From Colwellia sp. (GTDB lineage: Bacteria; Pseudomonadota; Gammaproteobacteria; Enterobacterales; Alteromonadaceae), in the NCBI GenBank assembly GCA_026196955.1, contig JAPHTO010000034.1, positions 1 to 44,920 on the forward strand: DNA of 44,920 nt, written 5' to 3'. Below, in pieces: positions 1 through 8,932 of this stretch. A program made the position numbers and the translations under genes. Within the stretch, counting starts at the first letter, position 1. Each line of letters begins with the position of its first letter. The notes beneath the pieces are model-generated. The model saw nothing but the letters and a program-made list of their open reading frames with translations, did not search any database and was not told the origin of the DNA.

Positions 1-55
1 TTCTATATTTTATTAATTTTGTGAAGTTATCAGCTTGCTACTGAGCTCCCGAAGG

Positions 56-153
56 GCGAGTTTAAAAGGCTTATATGCGTCGTTATTGATTTTGACAAGA
101 GAGTAACTATTCTCTGCAATCAATGCCTTGCCTTTAAGCCTTTTAATTCTCGC
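56..153. repeat. Long imperfect palindrome downstream of rplI
   Basis: The outer arms GCGAGTTTAAAAGGCTT (56-72) and AAGCCTTTTAATTCTCGC (136-153) are nearly perfect reverse complements. Inside them ATTGAT pairs with ATCAAT and AGAGA pairs with TCTCT around a centre near 105. The minus strand across the element is also open for about 51 codons (168 down to 13), ending in TAA. It has no ATG but reads like a protein fragment. I infer a dispersed palindromic element or the remnant of a gene, not an active gene. It lies beyond the terminator of the ribosomal operon. Confidence 0.5.
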
Positions 154-198
154 TAAGTGGGCAATAAATTAATGCACTTGGTATAAATAATTGACATA

Positions 199-233
199 AA
201 AAAACACCGCCCCTAAGGTTACGGTGTTTTTAC
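199..233 (-). terminator. Rho-independent terminator of the rpsF-rplI operon
   Basis: AAAAACACCG and CGGTGTTTTT form a perfect stem around a loop of about 12 bases. A/T runs on both sides make it usable in either direction. It lies 35 bases past the rplI stop codon, which fits termination of the leftward ribosomal operon. Confidence 0.85.
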
Positions 234-267
234 TTATAAGGGTAAGCTAATAGCTTAACATTATAAT

Positions 268-720
268 TTACGCTTCAGCGATAACAATCACTTTGATGCT
301 AGTATCAACATCATTGTGTAAGTGAAGAGCGATTTCAAATTCGCCAGTTTCACGGATTGCACCTAATGGTAAACGTACTTCAGCTTTAGTCACTTCAACG
401 CCAGCTTCCGTAATTGCATCAGCAATATCACGCGTACCAATTGAACCAAATAACTTACCTTCTTCACCAGCTTTTGATGCGATAGTAACTTCGGCCAATT
501 CAACAACTTTAGCAGCACGAGCTTCTGCAGTGGCTAAAACTTCAGCTAAACTAGCTTCTAATTCAGCACGACGTGCTTCAAAGTGCTCAACGTTAGCTGC
601 TGATGCAAAAACTGCTTTACCTTGTGGTAATAAGTAGTTGCGAGCATAACCTGATTTAACAGATACCTTGTCACCAAGGCCGCCTAATTTGGCGATTTTG
701 TCTAGAAGAATTACTTCCAT
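268..720 (-). CDS. rplI: Large ribosomal subunit protein bL9
   Basis: This is ribosomal protein L9 of the 50S subunit, which binds 23S rRNA near the L1 stalk through its N-terminal domain and reaches outward on a long helix. The 150-residue length is usual for the family. The N-terminal half has the typical L9 signature ([19 protein letters not shown], then GYARNYLLP near residues 24-32). A long charged, alanine-rich helix follows at about 45-75, then the C-terminal domain. The ATG lies 18 bases after the rpsR stop, preceded by an AAGGGG-type ribosome binding site. It is the last gene of rpsF-priB-rpsR-rplI and is followed by a strong terminator. Identification is secure. Confidence 0.98.
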   Translation of the reverse strand: MEVILLDKIAKLGGLGDKVSVKSGYARNYLLPQGKAVFASAANVEHFEARRAELEASLAEVLATAEARAAKVVELAEVTIASKAGEEGKLFGSIGTRDIADAITEAGVEVTKAEVRLPLGAIRETGEFEIALHLHNDVDTSIKVIVIAEA

Positions 721-738
721 AATAAACCCCTTATTAGC

Positions 739-966
739 TTACTTGTGTAAGTCGGTGTATGGTAACAATGACAAGTAACGAGCGCGTTTGATCGCACGAG
801 TTAATTGACGTTGATATTTAGCAGCAGTACCAGTGATACGGCTAGGAACAATTTTACCACTTTCAGTGATATAGTTTTTTAAAGTTGCAATATCTTTATA
901 ATCGATAGATGTTGCGCCTTCCGCTGTGAAGCGACAAAACTTACGACGTCTAAAAAAACGAGACAT
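739..966 (-). CDS. rpsR: Small ribosomal subunit protein bS18
   Basis: Ribosomal protein S18 of the 30S subunit, which contacts S6 on the platform. The 75-residue length and the motifs [13 protein letters not shown] at the N-terminus, a DYKDI block, and SRITGT followed by [20 protein letters not shown] are diagnostic. It lies between priB and rplI, the conserved gammaproteobacterial order. An AGAAT-type weak ribosome binding site precedes the ATG. The protein is basic throughout and shows nothing unusual. Confidence 0.98.
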   Translation of the reverse strand: MSRFFRRRKFCRFTAEGATSIDYKDIATLKNYITESGKIVPSRITGTAAKYQRQLTRAIKRARYLSLLPYTDLHK

Positions 967-1016
967 AATATTCTCCGAATTCGGTTTTATTTATTACGCA
1001 ATGTAAAAATAAAACA

Positions 1017-1331
1017 CTAATTAATCATTTCAATTTGTTGGGCATGTAAAACAAGCAATGGATTACCATTTCTTGATTCGTGACGGTTAATAAAACCAGA
1101 CACTTTTACCACGCTACCAACAACTAATTCACGAGTTAAGTGTGATAATTCACCTGTGGCCACAACTTGTATTCTGACAAATGCTTGTCGGTTCAAACCA
1201 GCTTCATTTTGAATAGACTTATGATCTATTGAAAACTGACTATGAACAATACCTGCTGGACTGGTTGACTGTTTTGGGGTTTTCACCACAGAACCCGTCA
1301 ACACGAGGCAATTCTCTTTCGAGAGCATCAC
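1017..1331 (-). CDS. priB: Primosomal replication protein N (PriB)
   Basis: PriB is a small single-strand DNA binding protein with an OB fold that works with PriA and DnaT to restart stalled replication forks. The 104-residue length equals that of the E. coli protein. Matching segments include LVLTGSVVKTP at the start, a central QFSIDHKS and a C-terminal VLHAQQIEMI. The first codon is GTG at 1331, immediately followed by an in-frame ATG at 1328, so the true start could be either. The start lies only about 6 bases after the rpsF stop, suggesting translational coupling. Its position between rpsF and rpsR is the classical location for priB and supports the call. Confidence 0.93.
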   Translation of the reverse strand: MMLSKENCLVLTGSVVKTPKQSTSPAGIVHSQFSIDHKSIQNEAGLNRQAFVRIQVVATGELSHLTRELVVGSVVKVSGFINRHESRNGNPLLVLHAQQIEMIN

Positions 1332-1337
1332 AGATGA

Positions 1338-1757
1338 CTATTCTTCGCTAGCAGCTTCTTCTGATTGCTCTTCAGTAGCTTCAACTGGCGTAGCAGCAAC
1401 ATCTTTCTTAACTTCGCGACGATCGTCACGACGGTCATCTTTAGCAGCAGCCATTGGCGATGCTTCAGTTACCGCGTCTTTAGTGCGCATGATCATGTTA
1501 CGAATAACAACATCGTTATAACGGAAAGAAGTTTCAAGTTCATCAATAACTGACTGTGGCGCTTCAATGTTCATAAGAACATAGTGTGCTTTGTGTAATT
1601 TATTGATTGGGTATGCTAATTGACGACGGCCCCAGTCTTCTAGACGGTGGATTTTGCCTTCAGCAGCATTGATCAAGTCTGTGTAGCGCTGGATCATACC
1701 AGACACTTGTTCACTCTGATCAGGGTGAACCATAAATACGATTTCGTAATGACGCAT
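1338..1757 (-). CDS. rpsF: Small ribosomal subunit protein bS6
   Basis: Ribosomal protein S6, partner of S18 on the 30S platform. The protein begins [18 protein letters not shown], the canonical S6 N-terminus. It contains the family segments [19 protein letters not shown] and [12 protein letters not shown]. The C-terminus is a Glu/Ala-rich acidic tail, comparable to the E. coli tail that is extended by glutamates. The reading frame is open upstream of the ATG at 1757, but that ATG has a good ribosome binding site (AAGGAGCTCGT) and starts at the conserved MRHYE, so I chose it, giving 139 residues. It is the first gene of the operon. The promoter should lie in the 178 bases upstream. Confidence 0.96.
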   Translation of the reverse strand: MRHYEIVFMVHPDQSEQVSGMIQRYTDLINAAEGKIHRLEDWGRRQLAYPINKLHKAHYVLMNIEAPQSVIDELETSFRYNDVVIRNMIMRTKDAVTEASPMAAAKDDRRDDRREVKKDVAATPVEATEEQSEEAASEE

Positions 1758-1935
1758 TACGAGCTCCTTATGGGTTGTAGCCTCATTATCTGGCTCAGCC
1801 AACACCAGTTGAAGCAAGGAACAAAAAAGTTCAGGCTGAATTAAGGACGCGTATTGTAGGGAAATTAATCAGAGAAAGCAAGTAATCAAAAGCATTGGTT
1901 TTTAATTACTTGCAAAGGGATTAAGAAGGAGCTCG

Positions 1936-3219
1936 TTATAGTGGTATCACATTGCCGTTTATTTGTAATTGTCCTTGGGCAAAGCTGGCTTTAAAACTCA
2001 ACTCTTGCTCTTTTTTAAGCAACAAGCCTTGCTCAACATACATATCAATCATAGGTGCTAAACCAAGTTTAGTGAAAAATGGCAAAGGCGCTTCACCCTT
2101 TGCATTGGCTTTTACTGCCGCCATGATTGACATAACATTATTTACATCGAATGCATCCTTGTCGATAGTCATTTGCATGGCTGATTGAATTTTTCCCTCA
2201 GGTGTATCCACACTTAAATCTTTTATCTTTAAAATAGGATCTCGCGCCAAAAGTTTAGTCACTAATGGTGAAATCTTTTCCATGTTTTGCTCATTGAACA
2301 TCTCTGCTTCATTGGTAGAAATACTAGCAAATAAGGTATTAATTTCTTGCATCACGTTAATATCGATACTGCCCAACACGACATCAATATTAGCATTTTT
2401 CAAATGTTGACCGGCTGACTTAACTTCTTCAGCTCCATAATTAATACTCATTTTCATCAGTTCATTATCAACGGATGCTATCGCACCAATGGCTAATTGT
2501 TTAAGAAGTAAAACTTCATTGCCCATGGCATCGTTGATATTTATTGATGAGATAGCAAGGTTAAAATCTCCTGTAGAAATAGCAGTACCTTGATAGTAAT
2601 CACCTAAAACCAGTGTTTGATCTAAAGAAAAGCTTGTTTTACCCACACTAAAACTGTCTTCACTGGTGATTGCTGTTAAACCATCCCAGTTAAATTCACC
2701 GTATATCCTATTGTTATTTTCTAAGACAAATTCACCTACAGCCTTGGCTGACGTCACTTTATTACCATCAACCTCTTCCGATATCTCATCGATAACAATA
2801 GTGGTGACAACATCTTTAGAAAAGGTAAGCAAACCGGTAAAGTGAACCTTATCTTTAACAAAATCTGCGATTTCTTCATCAAGTAATAGCTCTTTAAAAT
2901 TAATCTCAGCTTGCGAATAACTCAACGCGAATTTAATGCCACTGTCAGTAAAAATAACAGGGCCAAAAGATAAATGATCTTCAACAATCAGCTTAATATC
3001 ATCAACCTCATCATCATGAAGCAATATGGTCATATCTGTGGTGACTTTGCCGTTAAACCAACCTTGCGTATAGGTTGATGAGTTGATAGTTATCGATGGA
3101 TTTTCTGCTATTTTTTCTAAAACTGATTGATACTCAGTTTCAACAAGGTTACCAATAAATTTTGGTGCTATTAAACTAGCAACAACAAGTACAACAATAG
3201 TAATTAAAAGTTTTTTCAT
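1936..3219 (-). CDS. DUF945 (YdgA-like) exported protein
   Basis: A 427-residue protein of the DUF945/YdgA type, whose molecular function is not established. The start is the ATG of MKKLLITIVVLVV at 3219, with AAGGAAAG just upstream. The longer open frame would add only nine residues in front of it. The N-terminus is an uncleaved or cleavable signal/anchor (about 5-22), so most of the protein is periplasmic. The remainder is a repetitive beta-rich array with short segments such as VKAVGEF, GEFNWDGL and GLAPMIDMYVEQGLL, the last typical of the C-terminal part of this family. It stands alone between the ribosomal operon and rlmB. The family call rests on pattern recognition, not a profile search. 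Confidence 0.7.
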   Translation of the reverse strand: MKKLLITIVVLVVASLIAPKFIGNLVETEYQSVLEKIAENPSITINSSTYTQGWFNGKVTTDMTILLHDDEVDDIKLIVEDHLSFGPVIFTDSGIKFALSYSQAEINFKELLLDEEIADFVKDKVHFTGLLTFSKDVVTTIVIDEISEEVDGNKVTSAKAVGEFVLENNNRIYGEFNWDGLTAITSEDSFSVGKTSFSLDQTLVLGDYYQGTAISTGDFNLAISSININDAMGNEVLLLKQLAIGAIASVDNELMKMSINYGAEEVKSAGQHLKNANIDVVLGSIDINVMQEINTLFASISTNEAEMFNEQNMEKISPLVTKLLARDPILKIKDLSVDTPEGKIQSAMQMTIDKDAFDVNNVMSIMAAVKANAKGEAPLPFFTKLGLAPMIDMYVEQGLLLKKEQELSFKASFAQGQLQINGNVIPL

Positions 3220-3319
3220 CGAGTTCTTTCCTTGTAAGGGATCCATATTGTAAAGGCGTAATTAAATTAACCAGTGGGAATATAGCCTGATTTATCAGCA
3301 TTGTCTAAATGAAGTTATC

Positions 3320-4084
3320 CTATCTATTGATATCTCTACGCTGCCTAACTATTTCGAATAAACAGATACCCGTAGCTACCGAAACATTCAAGCTTGAGAC
3401 GCTACCTGCCATGGGGAGTTTCACCAGTTGATCGCAATTTTCACGGGTTAATCGGCGCATACCTTTACCTTCTGCGCCCATTACCAATGCCATTGGGCCA
3501 GATAATTTAACATCATAGAGACAAGTATCCGTTTCCCCTGCCGTACCAATGATCCATACCCCCATTTGCTGTAAATGTTTCATGGTTCGAGCAAGATTAG
3601 TCACTTGTACTAAAGGCACAGATTCTGCTGCCCCAACTGCGACTTTACGTACCGTTGCGGTTAATTTAGCAGCATTATCTTTAGGCACAATAATAGCTTG
3701 CACTCCTGCAGCATCAGCATTTCGTAAACAAGCGCCTAAATTATGTGGGTCAGTTACGCCATCTAAAATCAATAAAAAAGGGGCTTTTTGGCTTTTTTCT
3801 GCAGCAATGATGATGTCATCTAAATCGTTTTCTGTGTACATTTTACCCGGCTTGACGCGGGCAATAACACCTTGGTGTTGTTCGCCATGACTTTTATCAT
3901 CAAGTACTCGGCGCTGAACCATTTGGGTCGCAAGGCCATACTTACGCGCTAAATTAATAATGGGTAATAGACGTTCATCGTCACGGCCTTTTAATAGCCA
4001 CATTTCAATAAAACGCTCTGGGGCACTTTCTAATAAGGCATTGACTGCGTGAATACCAAACACTAACTCTTCATTTTTTGCCAT
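3320..4084 (-). CDS. rlmB: 23S rRNA (guanosine-2'-O-)-methyltransferase RlmB
   Basis: SpoU-family methyltransferase that 2'-O-methylates G2251 (E. coli numbering) of 23S rRNA with S-adenosylmethionine. The 254-residue length matches the family. An N-terminal substrate-binding region starts [11 protein letters not shown] (residues 9-19). The C-terminal trefoil-knot SAM domain shows the SpoU motifs: [28 protein letters not shown] and [19 protein letters not shown]. The ATG is preceded by GAGAAAGAAA. It lies 57 bases downstream of rnr, the same arrangement as in E. coli, so the two are probably cotranscribed. Confidence 0.96.
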   Translation of the reverse strand: MAKNEELVFGIHAVNALLESAPERFIEMWLLKGRDDERLLPIINLARKYGLATQMVQRRVLDDKSHGEQHQGVIARVKPGKMYTENDLDDIIIAAEKSQKAPFLLILDGVTDPHNLGACLRNADAAGVQAIIVPKDNAAKLTATVRKVAVGAAESVPLVQVTNLARTMKHLQQMGVWIIGTAGETDTCLYDVKLSGPMALVMGAEGKGMRRLTRENCDQLVKLPMAGSVSSLNVSVATGICLFEIVRQRRDINR

Positions 4085-4141
4085 TTTCTTTCTCTATTAA
4101 CTACTTAGTTTTGCGCGTAACTTATCCCAACACGGTTAAAG

Positions 4142-6544
4142 TCACTTTTTCGCTTTTTTTCGCGCATTTTTACCTGGACGCTTTTTACGTTCACTGCGTT
4201 TTTTCGCTTTGCTTTTTTCTTTTTTTGGCTGTTCAGCCCTGCTGTTCGTTTTTTGTTTAGGTTTAGATTTAGGTTTTTGCTTTTTACTGGTAACAGCTCG
4301 TTTACTGCTGTCTATATTTTGAATAGACAGATCTATTTTTTTCTCATCCAAATTTACAGCCGCCACTTGCACACTAACGATATCACCAACACGATATTTT
4401 ATGCCTGAGTTTTCACCTGTTAAACACATGCGAACATCATCATAATGATAATAATCTCGCCCTAAAGCGGTAATATGCACTAAGCCTTCGATGTGCAAAT
4501 CTTGCAGACGAACAAACAAGCCAAAGTTAGTCACCGTGCTAATCACGCCAGTAAAACTATCACCAACATGATCCTGCATAAATTCACATTTTAGCCAGTC
4601 ACTCACATCGCGCGTCGCTTCGTCGGCGCGGCGTTCAGTCATAGAGCAGTGCTCACCCAATTCAATAACTTCTTCAAGTTTATAGTCGTAATGGCCAACA
4701 TTCGCGCTTTCAATTTGATTAGCAGCCTCTTGCTCTTTAGCTTGTTCAACCAAAATGCTTTTTATGACTCTGTGCACAACTAAATCTGGGTAGCGCCTAA
4801 TAGGCGAGGTAAAATGACTATACGATTGCAGCGCTAATCCAAAGTGCCCTAAATTATCACTTTGATAAACGGCTTGACGCATTGAGCGTAGCAACATTGT
4901 TTGGATCAATTCTTGATCTGGTCGGTTGGCCACTTTGGCTAAAATATCACAGTAATCTCTCGGCTCGGGCTCTTCCTTATTCGGCAATGTGATGCCCAGC
5001 TCAGCTAGATAGCTAACAAAATTATTATATTTGTCTTCACTAGGTTTATCGTGCACTCGAAATAAGCCAGGTTTACTATTTTTTTCAATAAATTTTGCCG
5101 TGGCAACATTAGCCAAAATCATACACTCTTCGATGATTTTATGGGCATCATTTCGAATCAATGGCACAACACTTTCAATCTTTTTATCGTCATTAAAAAG
5201 AAACAAGGATTCTTCCGTTTCAAACGCAATTGCACCACGTTTATTGCGGGCATCACTTAATGCCAAATACATGTCTTTTAGATTTTCTAAATCGGGAACC
5301 AGTGCCGAATATTCATCCCTTAGTGGTTGCCCAGCAGCATCTTCATTATCAAGAATAGCGGCAACCTTAGTGTAGGTAAAACGTGCATGAGAGCGCATAA
5401 CCGCTGGATAGAATTTACTACCCGATAATTTACCTGAAGCGCTCACCGTCATTTCACACACCATGCAAAGTCTGTCTACATCCGGGTTTAATGAGCATAA
5501 GCCGTTTGATAGCTTTTCTGGCAACATGGGAATAACTTGGCTAGGAAAGTAGACTGAGTTTCCACGAGCAATAGCTTCTTCATCGAGTGCACTGCCATGG
5601 CGCACATAATAACTCACATCAGCAATCGCCACCCATAAACGCCAGCCGCCTGATTTCTTTGGTTGACAATAAACAGCATCATCAAAATCACGGGCATCTT
5701 CACCATCAATAGTCACTAGCGGTAAATCTCGTAAATCTTGTCGAGGTAGTTTTGCCGACTCTTCAACCTCATTAGCGATCTCAGCAACTTCTGCTTGCAG
5801 CTGTGACGAAAATTGGTGTGGTAAATCATGAGCGCGAAGCGCAATTTCAATTTCCATTCCTGGCGCCATATGATCGCCTAAAACTTCAATCACTTTACCA
5901 ATAGCATGAGAGCGCTTCGTTGGTCTTTGCACCAACTCAAGCACAACCATTTGTCCGTGTCGTGCACCGAGTTTTTCATTAGGATCGATCAAGATTTCTT
6001 GTTTAATTTTAGTATCTTCTGGCACGACAGAGCAAACATGGTGATCAACATAGAATCGGCCAACAATCGGCGCTTTCCTCGGCTCGATAACGTCTAAAAT
6101 CTTAACTTCTTTGCGCCCTTTTCTATCGGTTCTATCCACTAAAACGGCTTGAACAATGTCACCATGAAAGACCCGCTGCATTTCATGAGAAGAAATATAA
6201 AAATCTTTACCGCGCTTGTCCTTAACATTGGCATCATCAGGGGTAAAAAAGCCAAAACCATCTCTATGACCAATCACTTTACCTGTTAACAAGCTACTTT
6301 TTGCTGGAATGGCATATTGCTTAAATTTGTTGAATACCAACTGACCACTATTTTCCATGGCACGTAAGCGACGCTTCAAACCAATAAGTAAATGTTCTTC
6401 TTGATATTTTAAGGTTTTAACTAGGGTGTTGAACGTCGGTGGAGGTGAACATTTTTCAATGATAGAGAGTATTAACTCACGGGAGGCGACAGGTTTTTCG
6501 TACTTTTTAGCTTCACGCTTAGCATGCGGATCGTTTAAGGTCAC
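4142..6544 (-). CDS. rnr: Ribonuclease R
   Basis: RNase R is a processive 3'-5' exoribonuclease that degrades structured RNA, important in cold adaptation and rRNA/tmRNA quality control. It is 800 residues with the complete domain order: N-terminal winged helix (about 20-80), cold-shock domains (about 85-240), the RNB catalytic domain with the aspartate cluster in IDGEDARDFDDA (279-290), and an S1 domain (about 650-735). A Lys/Arg-rich tail runs from about 745 to the end. It is highly similar throughout to E. coli RNase R as I recall it. The first codon is GTG with no strong ribosome binding site, and I see no better in-frame start. It is followed by rlmB. Confidence 0.97.
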   Translation of the reverse strand: MTLNDPHAKREAKKYEKPVASRELILSIIEKCSPPPTFNTLVKTLKYQEEHLLIGLKRRLRAMENSGQLVFNKFKQYAIPAKSSLLTGKVIGHRDGFGFFTPDDANVKDKRGKDFYISSHEMQRVFHGDIVQAVLVDRTDRKGRKEVKILDVIEPRKAPIVGRFYVDHHVCSVVPEDTKIKQEILIDPNEKLGARHGQMVVLELVQRPTKRSHAIGKVIEVLGDHMAPGMEIEIALRAHDLPHQFSSQLQAEVAEIANEVEESAKLPRQDLRDLPLVTIDGEDARDFDDAVYCQPKKSGGWRLWVAIADVSYYVRHGSALDEEAIARGNSVYFPSQVIPMLPEKLSNGLCSLNPDVDRLCMVCEMTVSASGKLSGSKFYPAVMRSHARFTYTKVAAILDNEDAAGQPLRDEYSALVPDLENLKDMYLALSDARNKRGAIAFETEESLFLFNDDKKIESVVPLIRNDAHKIIEECMILANVATAKFIEKNSKPGLFRVHDKPSEDKYNNFVSYLAELGITLPNKEEPEPRDYCDILAKVANRPDQELIQTMLLRSMRQAVYQSDNLGHFGLALQSYSHFTSPIRRYPDLVVHRVIKSILVEQAKEQEAANQIESANVGHYDYKLEEVIELGEHCSMTERRADEATRDVSDWLKCEFMQDHVGDSFTGVISTVTNFGLFVRLQDLHIEGLVHITALGRDYYHYDDVRMCLTGENSGIKYRVGDIVSVQVAAVNLDEKKIDLSIQNIDSSKRAVTSKKQKPKSKPKQKTNSRAEQPKKEKSKAKKRSERKKRPGKNARKKAKK

Positions 6545-6724
6545 AATAATGGATTACTTTTAATGAATAAATTTAAGGTAGTAGTGTTGGCAAGTATATC
6601 ACAAAGTTAGCGGATCGTTTCCTTCCTTCAACAACGCGCTATTAATAGTCAATAAGTATACTCAGCAACTTTGTTTATCCAAAATAGAATAATCAGAAGA
6701 CATTAAGGTTAACCCGAGCTGAGA

Positions 6725-7342
6725 TTAATTTGTATAGTCGGCTTTTTTAGCCGCCTTAACAACATGAGCAGGCATTTTTGCTGCGAGTTGCTTTTTTAAC
6801 TGGCTTATTTTTTTATGGGTGGCTTTATCATCAGTCAGGGCGTGATGAAGTTGAGAATAGAGTGCAGGATAATCGAGTGGGCTACCATATCCCTGCTGAT
6901 AAATATTGGCGAGGCGCATTTGAGCGGCAAGATTATTCATAGCAGCGGCAGCTTTGAGAAACACTATTGCCTGCTCAATATCAACCTGCATAAATTTTCC
7001 CACATGATAATAACGCCCCATTTGTTCAAGACCTTCTGATAATCCTTGATCCGCTGCTAGCTGCATATAGTGTAAACCAAGCGCTATATCTTTTTTTACA
7101 CAGACACCATAGGCTAACATATCACCCCACAAAAATTGATATGAAGGCATCTTGGCCTTAACAGCTCGCGCTTCAATATCCTCAACCAGCTGACATTCAT
7201 CTAGCACAACTTGGCTCAAGTGCTTATTTTCTTTAATTAAATTAAGTAGCTGATCATCTGTGTAAATTTGAACAGCTTGCAAGCTTTGCCCTTGAGCAGG
7301 CGTTAAAATCAACAAAAAAAAGAGAACAATAAAAATACGCAT
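6725..7342 (-). CDS. motX: MotX, sodium-driven flagellar motor T-ring protein
   Basis: MotX is a periplasmic component that, with MotY, forms the T ring below the basal body and recruits the PomAB sodium stator. The 205-residue protein begins MRIFIVLFFLLIL, a cleavable signal peptide ending near AQGQS. It then follows Vibrio MotX closely by recognition: CQLVEDIEARAV, FLWGDMLAYGVCV, Sel1-type repeats around LEQMGRYYHVGK and LRLANIYQQGYGSPLDY, and a basic end (MPAHVVKAAKK). I chose the ATG at 7342 because AAGGTAATT precedes it. The open frame continues 15 codons upstream without a clear start. It sits next to rnr, as I recall for Shewanella. A GCCGATAA box lies about 100 bases upstream. Confidence 0.88.
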   Translation of the reverse strand: MRIFIVLFFLLILTPAQGQSLQAVQIYTDDQLLNLIKENKHLSQVVLDECQLVEDIEARAVKAKMPSYQFLWGDMLAYGVCVKKDIALGLHYMQLAADQGLSEGLEQMGRYYHVGKFMQVDIEQAIVFLKAAAAMNNLAAQMRLANIYQQGYGSPLDYPALYSQLHHALTDDKATHKKISQLKKQLAAKMPAHVVKAAKKADYTN

Positions 7343-7443
7343 AATTACCTTAAGTATTACCTTTAAATGCAGCGCCAAATGGGTCATTCAAAATCAATTT
7401 TAGCGAAACGAAAAGCGGTCATCAAAACAAAAGTGATATTCCT

Positions 7444-7470
7444 TTATCGGCACTTGATAAATTTAGTTAA
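7444..7470 (-). promoter_or_regulatory. Candidate sigma-28 (FliA) promoter for motX
   Basis: On the minus strand the sequence reads TTAACTAA, 11 bases, then GCCGATAA. GCCGATAA is the exact consensus -10 box for the flagellar sigma factor FliA, at the right spacing from a degenerate -35 box (4 of 8 matches to TAAAGTTT). It would start transcription about 95 bases before the motX ATG. The functional fit, a late flagellar gene, raises confidence. The poor -35 box lowers it. Confidence 0.5.
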
Positions 7471-7605
7471 ATAGAAAACATCACCTTTTCTAGTTGCTAT
7501 TATTCAAGCAAAAAAAGCGCCAGTTATTTGAAATTGAATATTTGTCTAAAAACTATTGTGTAAAAACGAAATATCGCTACACTGAAATTAGCTAGCGTAT
7601 AAGTA

Positions 7606-8787
7606 ATGAAAATAAGAATTTACATGGACAATGATTTGATAGTAGAAGTTAATATCACCGAGCTAAAAGTCGGTCATTATGTTGAAAAAATTGGTAAGCA
7701 ACGAGGTAGCTTCAATTTAACCGCGTCAGGTCACATCAAAAGCAATAATGTTATTAATAACCTTAAAAGCAAAAATATTTTTACTGTCTTCATAGATAAA
7801 AGCAAAAGTATTGAAATTCCCGATAGCAACAATCCAAGAGCCAAAATTATCGCAGAGATAAAGCAGGCTAAAGCTATTTTCAATGAATCAAAAAACATTC
7901 AACAATCGCTATTTTCACAAGCACTTAGCGGCGCAAACATAGAACTATCGCCTGTTATTGAAGTATGTAACAAAAGCATAGATGCTATTTTTAATAATCC
8001 TGACTCCTTAGCCTGCATTGTTAATATTCGCGAAAAAGACCAGTACTTGTTAGAGCATTCTGTAGCCGTTTCGGTTTACATTACACTTTTTGCTCGCTAC
8101 CTTAACCTCGATCGGGATATTATTGAAAAGTTATCCGTTGGTGCTTTTTTACATGATATCGGTAAAACCATGATCCCCGATGAAATATTAAACAAGCCGG
8201 GTAAACTCACTGATGAAGAGTTTACTGTCATGAAAACTCATGCAAACCACTCTATAGATATCATTAAAAAAACCCCTGAGATCAGCGAACTAAGCTTGGA
8301 AATTGCCGCATTACACCATGAAAAGCTTGATGGCACAGGTTACCCTTTTCAAGTGAAAGAGGAAAATATTAATCAATATGGACGCATGATTGCCATTTGC
8401 GATATTTTTGATGCCTTAACGGCGACAAGGGTGTATAAAAAAGGCTTTCCACATCCCAAAGCCTTCGCTATTTTACGTGAGCTAGCACAAAATAATCATT
8501 TGGACGCAACGTTAGTCGATCATTTTATCAAGTGCATTGGCGTATTTCCTATAGGCTCATTAGTACAACTTAATTCCAATCAACTGGCGATCATAGAAGA
8601 GCGCAACGATGACAACCCAATCAAACCTAAAGTACGCAGTTTTTATAATGTCGCGATTAAAGATTTTGTTGAAGCGCAAGATATTGATTTAGAAAAGTCT
8701 GATGACTTTATCGAAAAAGGAGTTTGCGCTGATGAATTTGATTTAAATATGAATCAAATTATTGAAATGCTAATGATGGATGGTTAA
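7606..8787 (+). CDS. HD-GYP cyclic di-GMP phosphodiesterase (DUF3391 N-terminus)
   Basis: A 393-residue cytoplasmic protein of the type that hydrolyses cyclic di-GMP. The N-terminal part (about 14-65, ITELKVGHYVEKI) is the DUF3391 domain that commonly precedes HD-GYP domains. The HD-GYP domain (about 130-310) has the metal ligands and signature intact: H151, HDIGK (183-187), THANH (211-215), HHEKLDGTGYPF (237-248) and CDIFDALTA. It should therefore be catalytically active, unlike many degenerate copies. No transmembrane segment or receiver domain is seen. The start could also be the second ATG at 7624; neither has a clear ribosome binding site. It diverges from motX and is followed by a diguanylate cyclase gene on the same strand. 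Confidence 0.9.
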   Translation: MKIRIYMDNDLIVEVNITELKVGHYVEKIGKQRGSFNLTASGHIKSNNVINNLKSKNIFTVFIDKSKSIEIPDSNNPRAKIIAEIKQAKAIFNESKNIQQSLFSQALSGANIELSPVIEVCNKSIDAIFNNPDSLACIVNIREKDQYLLEHSVAVSVYITLFARYLNLDRDIIEKLSVGAFLHDIGKTMIPDEILNKPGKLTDEEFTVMKTHANHSIDIIKKTPEISELSLEIAALHHEKLDGTGYPFQVKEENINQYGRMIAICDIFDALTATRVYKKGFPHPKAFAILRELAQNNHLDATLVDHFIKCIGVFPIGSLVQLNSNQLAIIEERNDDNPIKPKVRSFYNVAIKDFVEAQDIDLEKSDDFIEKGVCADEFDLNMNQIIEMLMMDG

Positions 8788-8932
8788 TTTTCCACTTAAT
8801 TTCAAAAACATTATTTTTCCACTTGCCAATATAGCAAGCAAGGATTATGGTGTTTATCATAAGTAAATAAATGCCCCCTAATTCAGACCTTTGTCTTAGT
8901 TTGTGTAAATGCACAAAGAGGTTGATATTGTC

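Noticed and set aside
8815..8840. Small hairpin CTTGC..GCAAG between the HD-GYP and GGDEF genes
   Set aside because: Five base pairs with no T run is too weak to call a terminator.
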